A stretch of 64,000 nt of DNA from an uncultured delta proteobacterium. Lineage in GTDB: Bacteria; Desulfobacterota; Desulfovibrionia; Desulfovibrionales; Desulfovibrionaceae. The number at the start of each line of letters is the position of its first letter. The first letter of the stretch is position 1. Positions 58,846-64,000 of the stretch are shown here, piece after piece. The notes under the pieces were generated by a model, which worked only from the letters and a program-made list of their open reading frames with translations, was not told the origin of the DNA and did no database searches. The DNA lies in NCBI GenBank assembly GCA_903835685.1, contig CAILNX010000054.1:124001-188000 (forward strand). The letters run 5' to 3'. Made by a program: the position numbers and the translations under genes.

Positions 58846-59487
58846 ATGAACGCAGGCGGACTGATCGTGGGTCTGGGCAATCCCGGCCCGCGCTACGAAC
58901 ACACCCGGCACAACATCGGCTTCCTGGCCGTTGACGCCGTCCTGGCCCTGGCCGCCACCCGCAAAAGCATGCGCCTGGACATGGTCAAGCGTACCCCGGA
59001 TTTCGACCTCTGGTCCTTTTGCCCCGTGGGAGCGCAAAAAGGGACCTTCCTCCTGGCCAAGCCCCAGACCTTCATGAACTTAAGCGGCCGGGCCGTTTCC
59101 TCCATCTGCGCAAGCCACGGCCTCTCCCCGGAGCAGGTCCTGGTCCTCCATGACGAACTGGACCTGCCCCTGGGCCGCATGAAGCTCAAGCAGGGCGGTG
59201 GGGCCAATGGCCACAACGGGATCAGCTCCATCGAAGAGGAATTGGTCAGCCCGGCCTTCTTTCGCCTGCGCCTGGGCATCGGTCGGCCGACCGCCCCGGT
59301 CGGTGCGCCCGAAGGGACGTTCCCTGGCTCGGTCACGGACTATGTCCTGGGCGATTTCGCCCCGGAGGAAATGGAGCTGGTGCGTCAGGTCCTGCCTGCG
59401 GCCTGGAAGGGCCTGGACCTCTTCTACCGGCGGGGCCAGGCCATGGCCGTGCAATTCGTGAACGCCTTTCGACCCGAGGAGGCTTAA
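58846..59487 (+). CDS. pth: Peptidyl-tRNA hydrolase
   Basis: Releases tRNA from prematurely dropped peptidyl-tRNAs. 213 residues. LIVGLGNPGPRYEHTRHNIGF carries the catalytic histidine and asparagine, KPQTFMNLSGRAV and DELDLPLGRMKLKQGGGANGHNGISS the other family motifs. ATG 58846 is used because the fold starts at LIVGLGNPG; an earlier frame start at 58801 is inside the inverted repeat. The Memo fusion gene starts two bases after the stop. Confidence 0.95.
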   Translation: MNAGGLIVGLGNPGPRYEHTRHNIGFLAVDAVLALAATRKSMRLDMVKRTPDFDLWSFCPVGAQKGTFLLAKPQTFMNLSGRAVSSICASHGLSPEQVLVLHDELDLPLGRMKLKQGGGANGHNGISSIEEELVSPAFFRLRLGIGRPTAPVGAPEGTFPGSVTDYVLGDFAPEEMELVRQVLPAAWKGLDLFYRRGQAMAVQFVNAFRPEEA

Positions 59488-59489
59488 GC

Positions 59490-61277
59490 ATGTCTGACGC
59501 TCTCCCGGCCCTGCGGCCGGACCTGGAGTTCATCCCCGTGACCCACGAGGGACGTCGGCTGTTTCTGGTGCGCGACCCTCTGGGTCTGGTGCGCGAGGGA
59601 TACGCCCTGGACGCCCGGCTCGGCCCCCTGCTGGCCCGGCTGGACGGGACGGCCACGGTCAAGGACCTCCAGACCGAGTGGATGCGCCAGGATTGTTCGG
59701 CCCTGGCCTCCACCCTGGACATGGCCTCCCTGGTGGCTGATTTCGACGCGGTCTTTCTCCTGGACTCCCCGACCTTCCGTCAGGCCCGGTCCCGGGTGGT
59801 GGCCCAGTTCGCCGCCGAATCCGCGCGTCCGGCCTTTCTGCTCGGCAAGGCCTATCCCGAGGAGCCCGCAGCCCTGTCCGCGCTCCTGGACGATATCCTC
59901 GGGCCACCCCAGGCCCCCGGCCAAACATTGCCACGCGCCCTGGTGGCCCCGCATATCGATCTGGAGGTTGGCCGGGGGGCTTATGCCCGGGCCTACGGGC
60001 GACTTCGGGGAGGCACGGCCCGCCGGGTCGTGGTCCTGGGCGTGGGGCATGGACTGGAAAGCGGCCTCTTCTGCCTGTCGGGTAAGGATTTTCAGACCCC
60101 GCTTGGGGTGACGAAAGCGGACAGCCCGGCCTGCGAGGCCCTGCGCCAGGCCGGAGCCGGGGTCCTCTCGACCGATGACTTCGCCCACCGGGCCGAGCAT
60201 TCCATCGAATTTCAGCTCCTCTTTCTGCAACATCTCCTGGGGCCTCAGTCCTTCAGCCTGGTTCCTATTCTCTGCGGTCCTGCCAGGTTAAGTCTGAGCC
60301 AGTACTCCCGGCCGGAGTTCCTGCGGGTGGCCGGCCGGTTCCTGCTCGCCCTGGAAAAGGTCTGCGCCGAGCCCGGGACCCTGGTCGTGGCTGGAGTGGA
60401 CTTTTCGCACATCGGCCCGAAATTCGGGCACGAGTGCCCGGCCGCCAGCCTGGAGGTTGAGGCCATGGCCCATGACCAGCGGCTCCTTGAGTTGTGCGCG
60501 ACCCGGGATGCCGACGGGTTCTGGGCCGAATCGGCCCGAGTCCAGGACCGGTTCAATGTCTGCGGCTTCTCCGCCCTGGCCACCCTGCTGGAGGTCCTGC
60601 CCCAAGGCCCGGGCCAGGTCCTGGGCTACGACCTGTGGCGGGAAGCGCCCACCGAGTCGGCCGTGGGCTTCGGGGCCGTGGTTTTTCCCGCCGAACAGGG
60701 CGAGGCCCAGCCCGGGAAGAAATCTACAGGCGTCGAATCGTTCATCATGCGCAAGGTCCAGGTCGAGGACTCGGACAAGCGCATGGTCTTTGGGGGAACG
60801 CCCGAGGAGCTTCGGCCGGACATGGCCCGAACCGGCAACGTGGTCCTGGTCGGATTGCCCGGAAGCGGACGGCGGACCCTGGGGCAAAGCCTGGCCCAGA
60901 CCCTGGGTCGGACCTTCGTGGATCTGGAGGCCCAGCCGGAAACGGCTGAGGCCAGCGCGCTCCTGGAAAATCTGGGACAGGAAGGCGGTCGGGTGATCCG
61001 CTTCCCGGCCGACCTGCTGCGCCGGGCCGGTGTGGTGGAGGCCCTGCGCCAGGCCGGGGTGGTCTTCTACCTCTCGGCCGACCTGCCCTTGCTGCTCTCA
61101 CGACAGTTCGCCGGGGCCAGCGATATCCCGGAGGAGACCCGCAAGGCCTTGGGCCGCCACTTGGACGAGCTGGAGCCCCTGGCCATGGCCGCCCTGCATT
61201 TCATCCTGCGGGCCGACGAGGAGGCCGGGGACCTGGTGCAGGACGCCCTGGAGAAGATCAGGATGGCCGAAAGATAA
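59490..61277 (+). CDS. Memo-family (AmmeMemoRadiSam protein B) protein fused to a shikimate-kinase-like domain
   Basis: 595 residues. About 1-130 is an unassigned N-terminal region (LDGTATVKDLQTEWM resembles a winged-helix-like part). About 145-400 is a Memo domain: ALVAPHIDLEVGRGAYARAY, VVLGVGHG, HRAEHSIEFQLLFLQHLL and VDFSHIGPKFGHE include the histidines of the putative metal site. About 445-590 is a P-loop kinase-like domain (VVLVGLPGSGRRTLGQSLAQTLGRTFVDLE) close to shikimate kinase, but the Walker A lysine is arginine (GSGRRT), so ATP use is doubtful. Function is unknown; no AMMECR1 or radical SAM partner is in the window. Confidence 0.82.
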   Translation: MSDALPALRPDLEFIPVTHEGRRLFLVRDPLGLVREGYALDARLGPLLARLDGTATVKDLQTEWMRQDCSALASTLDMASLVADFDAVFLLDSPTFRQARSRVVAQFAAESARPAFLLGKAYPEEPAALSALLDDILGPPQAPGQTLPRALVAPHIDLEVGRGAYARAYGRLRGGTARRVVVLGVGHGLESGLFCLSGKDFQTPLGVTKADSPACEALRQAGAGVLSTDDFAHRAEHSIEFQLLFLQHLLGPQSFSLVPILCGPARLSLSQYSRPEFLRVAGRFLLALEKVCAEPGTLVVAGVDFSHIGPKFGHECPAASLEVEAMAHDQRLLELCATRDADGFWAESARVQDRFNVCGFSALATLLEVLPQGPGQVLGYDLWREAPTESAVGFGAVVFPAEQGEAQPGKKSTGVESFIMRKVQVEDSDKRMVFGGTPEELRPDMARTGNVVLVGLPGSGRRTLGQSLAQTLGRTFVDLEAQPETAEASALLENLGQEGGRVIRFPADLLRRAGVVEALRQAGVVFYLSADLPLLLSRQFAGASDIPEETRKALGRHLDELEPLAMAALHFILRADEEAGDLVQDALEKIRMAER

Positions 61278-61322
61278 GGCCTGGAATCTTGTTCCAGAAC
61301 GAGCAGCGCATCGCATAAGAGA

Positions 61323-61354
61323 GCAAGAATAAGAAATAATTATTCTTATTCTTC
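61323..61354 (-). repeat. 32-bp AT-rich palindromic element, copy 2
   Basis: The exact reverse complement of 20468-20499. It lies between the ends of the convergent Memo-fusion and fabH genes, about 50 bases after the Memo stop and before a standard terminator. Confidence 0.85.
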
Positions 61355-61405
61355 CGCTTCGCTTGAGGCAGTCTGGTGGTGGGAGTCGAGATTTTGAAGA
61401 ATCGA

Positions 61406-61433
61406 GGGGAGTCCGGGAACGGGCTCCCCTTTT
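61406..61433 (+). terminator. Rho-independent terminator after the Memo-fusion gene
   Basis: GGGGAGTCCG (61406-61415) pairs with CGGGCTCCCC (61420-61429), with one G-T pair, over a 4-base loop, followed by four T. It ends the aspartate aminotransferase-to-Memo transcript. Confidence 0.88.
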
Positions 61434-61437
61434 CGCG

Positions 61438-62430
61438 TCAGAAGCGGATGAGGGCCGAGCCCCAGGTGAACCCGCCCCCGAAGGTGGCGATGAGCACCAG
61501 TTGGCCGTCCTTGATGGACCCCAGGGCGCGGGCCTCGGCCAGGGCCAGGGGGATGGAGGCGGCCGAGGTGTTGCCGTAGCGGTCCACGTTGACGAAGACC
61601 TTTTCATCAGGGAACCTGAGCTTCTTGCCCACGGCCTCGATGATGCGCAGGTTGGCCTGGTGGGGGATGAGCACGTCCACGTCTTCCGGGGTCAGGCCGT
61701 GCCTGGCCAGCAGGGTCTCGCAGATGGCGCACATGGAGCGCACGGCGTGCTTGTAGACCTCGCGGCCGTTCATCTGGACGTAGTTCTCATGCCCCACCAC
61801 GTCGCCGATCTTGTAGGGGTGGCCCGAGTAGCCGCCCTTGATGGTCAGAAGCGGGCCGTAGGTCCCGTCCGCGGCCAGTTGCATGTCCAGGAGGCGCGCG
61901 CCCTTGTTGGCCGGGGTGTCGGCGGCCAAGATGGCCACTCCGGCCCCGTCCCCGAAGAGCACGCAGGTGCCTCGGTCGGTCCAGTCCGTGCGCGAGGTGA
62001 GCACCTCGGCCCCCACCACCAGGACCCGGGCCTCGGGATGCAGGGCCACCAGGCCGCGCGCGGCCTCCAGGGAGTAGACGAACCCGGAGCAGGCCGCGTT
62101 CAGGTCAAAGGCCGGGACGCCCTCCAGCCCGAGCTTCTTGGCCAGGACAACGCCGGCCGAGGGTACCGAGGTGTCCGGGGTGACCGTGGCCACCACCACA
62201 TGGGTCAGGTCCTTGGCCGTAAGCCCGGCATTGTCCAGGGCCATGTGGGTGGCGGCCAGGGCCATGTCCGTGCAGACCTCGCCGGGCGCGACCATATGGC
62301 GCTCCCGGATGCCCGTGCGGGTGATGATCCACTCGTCAGTGGTATCGACGAACTTCACCAGGTCAGCGTTGGTCAGAATTCGTGCCGGGGCGTAAAACCC
62401 CAGACCCTGTATGGCGAAGGTGCTGCTCAT
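61438..62430 (-). CDS. fabH: 3-oxoacyl-ACP synthase III
   Basis: FabH starts fatty-acid synthesis by condensing acetyl-CoA with malonyl-ACP. 330 residues. DLNAACSGFVYSLEAA contains the catalytic cysteine; VLIPHQANLRI and RYGNTSAASIPLAL provide the histidine and asparagine. FYAPARILTNADL at the N terminus is typical. It follows plsX by 38 bases and ends the yceD-rpmF-plsX-fabH cluster. Confidence 0.96.
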   Translation of the reverse strand: MSSTFAIQGLGFYAPARILTNADLVKFVDTTDEWIITRTGIRERHMVAPGEVCTDMALAATHMALDNAGLTAKDLTHVVVATVTPDTSVPSAGVVLAKKLGLEGVPAFDLNAACSGFVYSLEAARGLVALHPEARVLVVGAEVLTSRTDWTDRGTCVLFGDGAGVAILAADTPANKGARLLDMQLAADGTYGPLLTIKGGYSGHPYKIGDVVGHENYVQMNGREVYKHAVRSMCAICETLLARHGLTPEDVDVLIPHQANLRIIEAVGKKLRFPDEKVFVNVDRYGNTSAASIPLALAEARALGSIKDGQLVLIATFGGGFTWGSALIRF

Positions 62431-62468
62431 GATTGGTGTGGGTCGGCAGTTGGGAAGGGTGTGGCGGT

Positions 62469-63524
62469 TCAGCCCGCGACCTGTTTGGCGGGGCGGGTCT
62501 GACGCCGCAGGGACGCGAGTTCGGCGTTGGCCTCAAACCCGGCCACGAGTTGATCCAGGGCCTTGTTGCGCACAAAGGTGGCGGCCATCTCCACGGCCCG
62601 CTGGATGCCCGTGGCGTTGGACTTGCCGTGGCAGACCAGGGCGATGCGCTCCAGTCCCAGAAGCGGGGCTCCACCGTATTCATTGGGGTCCATGAGCTGG
62701 GCGAACCGCTTGAAGGCGCGCATGGCCAGCATGGCCCCGGCCTTGGAGATGATGTCCCCTTTCAGTTCGGTTTTGAGCATCCGGCCCAGGGACCTGGACA
62801 GGCCTTCGGCCAGCTTCAAGGCCACGTTGCCCACAAACCCGTCGCAGACCACCACGTCCACCTCTCCGGAAAAGATGTCCCGGCCTTCGACATTTCCCAG
62901 GAAGTTGAGGGAGGAATTCTTGAACAGGTCAAAGGCGGCCCGGACAACGGCATTGCCCTTGCCTTCCTCCTCTCCGATGGTCAGAAGCCCCACCCGGGGA
63001 TGAGTGATGTTTAAGACGCTTTTGGCCAGCACGTCGGCCATGATCCCGAACTGCATGAGGTGGTGGGGCTTGCAGTCCACATTGGCCCCCACATCGATGA
63101 ACACCACGGGCTTTTTTTCCGTGGGCATGATGCTGGCCAGGGCTGGCCGGTCCACGCCGTTTATGCGCCCGAGCACGAAAATGCCGCTGGCCACCGTGGC
63201 CCCGGAATGCCCGGCGGAGATCACTCCGTCGGCCCGGCCTTCCTTGACCACGCGGCAGGCCACATGGATGGAGGAGTCCTTTTTCCGGCGCAGGGCATCG
63301 GAGGGCTTCTCGTCCATGTCCACCACCTGAGAGGCGTGCTGGATTTCGATATCCAGGCCACGCACGTTCAGGGCGGACAATTCCTTCTCGATGCGCTGGG
63401 CGTCACCGACCAGCAGAAGATCAACCTTCTTCTGCCGGGCGGCGTCAGTCGCGCCTTTGATCACCACCTGGGGACCGAAGTCTCCCCCCATGGCGTCGAC
63501 GGCGATTCGCGGCTTACTCGGCAT
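62469..63524 (-). CDS. plsX: Phosphate acyltransferase PlsX
   Basis: PlsX makes acyl-phosphate from acyl-ACP for phospholipid synthesis. 351 residues. RIAVDAMGGDFGPQVVIKGA is the family start, KRKDSS-like RRKKDSSIHVA, SAGHSGATVASG, MPTEKKPVVFIDVGAN and GAPLLGLERIALVCHGKSNA are conserved. Its start overlaps the rpmF stop by 11 bases. Standard partner of fabH and rpmF. Confidence 0.96.
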   Translation of the reverse strand: MPSKPRIAVDAMGGDFGPQVVIKGATDAARQKKVDLLLVGDAQRIEKELSALNVRGLDIEIQHASQVVDMDEKPSDALRRKKDSSIHVACRVVKEGRADGVISAGHSGATVASGIFVLGRINGVDRPALASIMPTEKKPVVFIDVGANVDCKPHHLMQFGIMADVLAKSVLNITHPRVGLLTIGEEEGKGNAVVRAAFDLFKNSSLNFLGNVEGRDIFSGEVDVVVCDGFVGNVALKLAEGLSRSLGRMLKTELKGDIISKAGAMLAMRAFKRFAQLMDPNEYGGAPLLGLERIALVCHGKSNATGIQRAVEMAATFVRNKALDQLVAGFEANAELASLRRQTRPAKQVAG

Positions 63525-63696
63525 TCTCGGTGGTCAGAACCTGGCGGCCCTTGTAGGTTCCGCAGGAAGGGCAGATGCGGTGGGGCAGCGTGGGCTCCCC
63601 GCATTTGCACAGGATGACATTGGGCACGGCGACCTGGTCGTGGGACCGGCGCATGCCGCGACGGGATCTGGAAGTGCGCTTTTTGGGTAAGGCCAT
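63514..63696 (-). CDS. rpmF: Ribosomal protein bL32
   Basis: 60 residues. ALPKKRTSRSRRGMRRSHD is the classical N terminus, and CKCGEPTLPHRICPSCG has two cysteine pairs for zinc (the C+ form). AAGACC lies before the ATG; GAGGAAAAG is a plausible ribosome site. It overlaps plsX, so ribosome and lipid genes are coupled as in many bacteria. Confidence 0.96.
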   Translation of the reverse strand: MALPKKRTSRSRRGMRRSHDQVAVPNVILCKCGEPTLPHRICPSCGTYKGRQVLTTENAE

Positions 63697-63746
63697 GGTC
63701 TTTTCCTCACTGGTCTATGTATTTTGGCGAACGTCCGGCGGTTCCC

Positions 63747-64000
63747 TTAGTGGGGAACCTTCAGCGATCGGAAAACAGCCATTCTGGGGTCTGCGCTTCC
63801 CTGGGGGCAGGAGCAGACGCCCGCGTTGAGATTGGCCCCACAACGGGGGCAAAGTCCCTGGCACTCGGACCTGCACAAGGGCTTGTCCGGCAGGGCCAGG
63901 GCGAACTGTTCCCACAAAAACGCGGCCACGTCGAGTTCCGGGACGCCGCCTGCCTCGCGCAGGAACTTCTCGTCCGGGTAGCTCTCGTCCACCCCGGTCA
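63747..64000 (-). CDS. yceD: YceD-family (DUF177) protein, partial at the window edge
   Basis: About 84 C-terminal residues are visible; the frame stays open across the right edge, so the start is outside. CRSECQGLCPRCGANLNAGVCSC is the cysteine-rich signature of DUF177, a family linked to 23S rRNA accumulation, encoded upstream of rpmF in many bacteria. A GTG at 63992 is an internal codon and not a start, because the family has about 170 residues. Confidence 0.88.
   Translation of the reverse strand, partial: TGVDESYPDEKFLREAGGVPELDVAAFLWEQFALALPDKPLCRSECQGLCPRCGANLNAGVCSCPQGSADPRMAVFRSLKVPH

Overview
The window is GC-rich, densely coded bacterial chromosome. The gene set points to a Desulfovibrio-like member of the Desulfovibrionales (Desulfobacterota, old Deltaproteobacteria). 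That placement is an inference from gene families and neighbourhoods: a Wsp-type chemosensory array, a Memo/shikimate-kinase-like fusion, HTH-cupin/acyl-CoA ligase pairs, an exosortase with a TPR lipoprotein, and two sigma54-type response regulators. No marker gene is present that fixes the species.

Layout. 1-5.0 kb (+): secreted peroxiredoxin, exosortase-EpsI fusion and a PrsT-like TPR lipoprotein. 5.1-10.4 kb (-): housekeeping run of glycosyltransferase, tatD, TlpA-like lipoprotein, short N-acetylglutamate synthase, hpt, zinc-ribbon/DUF3426 protein and trmJ. 10.6-14.6 kb (+): Pho-box promoter, pstS-pstC-pstA without pstB or phoU, and a CgeB-like glycosyltransferase. 14.6-17.8 kb (-): sigma54 activator behind an N-acetylmuramoyl-L-alanine amidase. 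18.0-20.3 kb (+): TIGR01777 epimerase and NtrX-like regulator. 20.5-20.7 kb (-): a 53-residue membrane protein. 20.8-31.3 kb (-): an eight-gene Wsp-like chemosensory operon whose response regulator carries a PP2C phosphatase in place of the GGDEF output of WspR, ending with a second receptor that has a c-type haem motif. 31.4-32.5 kb: an AT-richer patch and a phage CII-like regulator with a sigma54-type promoter. 32.6-37.5 kb (-): helicase/exonuclease fusion (MrfA+MrfB-like), EamA transporter and dapF. 37.6-38.07 kb (+): a roughly 450-nt structured noncoding RNA with its own promoter and terminator. 38.1-41.6 kb (-): dnaE. 41.9-46.4 kb (+): two HTH-cupin/acyl-CoA ligase pairs. 46.5-50.4 kb (-): exported acetolactate decarboxylase, NlpC/P60 lipoprotein, folD and HD-GYP protein. 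50.6-52.2 kb (-): STAS antagonist, RsbW-like kinase and a DsbA-fold lipoprotein without its CXXC. 52.3-54.6 kb: cupin, YgjP-like metalloprotease and RmlD-like reductase. 54.7-61.3 kb (+): tRNA-Val, aminotransferase, ispE, tRNA-Gln, prs, rplY, pth and the Memo fusion. 61.4-64.0 kb (-): yceD (cut by the edge), rpmF, plsX and fabH.

How parts may work together. The PP2C output of the Wsp-like array and the STAS/RsbW pair 20 kb away are the two halves expected of a partner-switching pathway, so a surface or redox signal could control an anti-sigma switch by dephosphorylation. The strongest undescribed candidates are this re-wired array, the structured RNA at 37.6-38.07 kb, and a 32-bp AT-rich palindrome found twice, each time between the ends of convergent genes.
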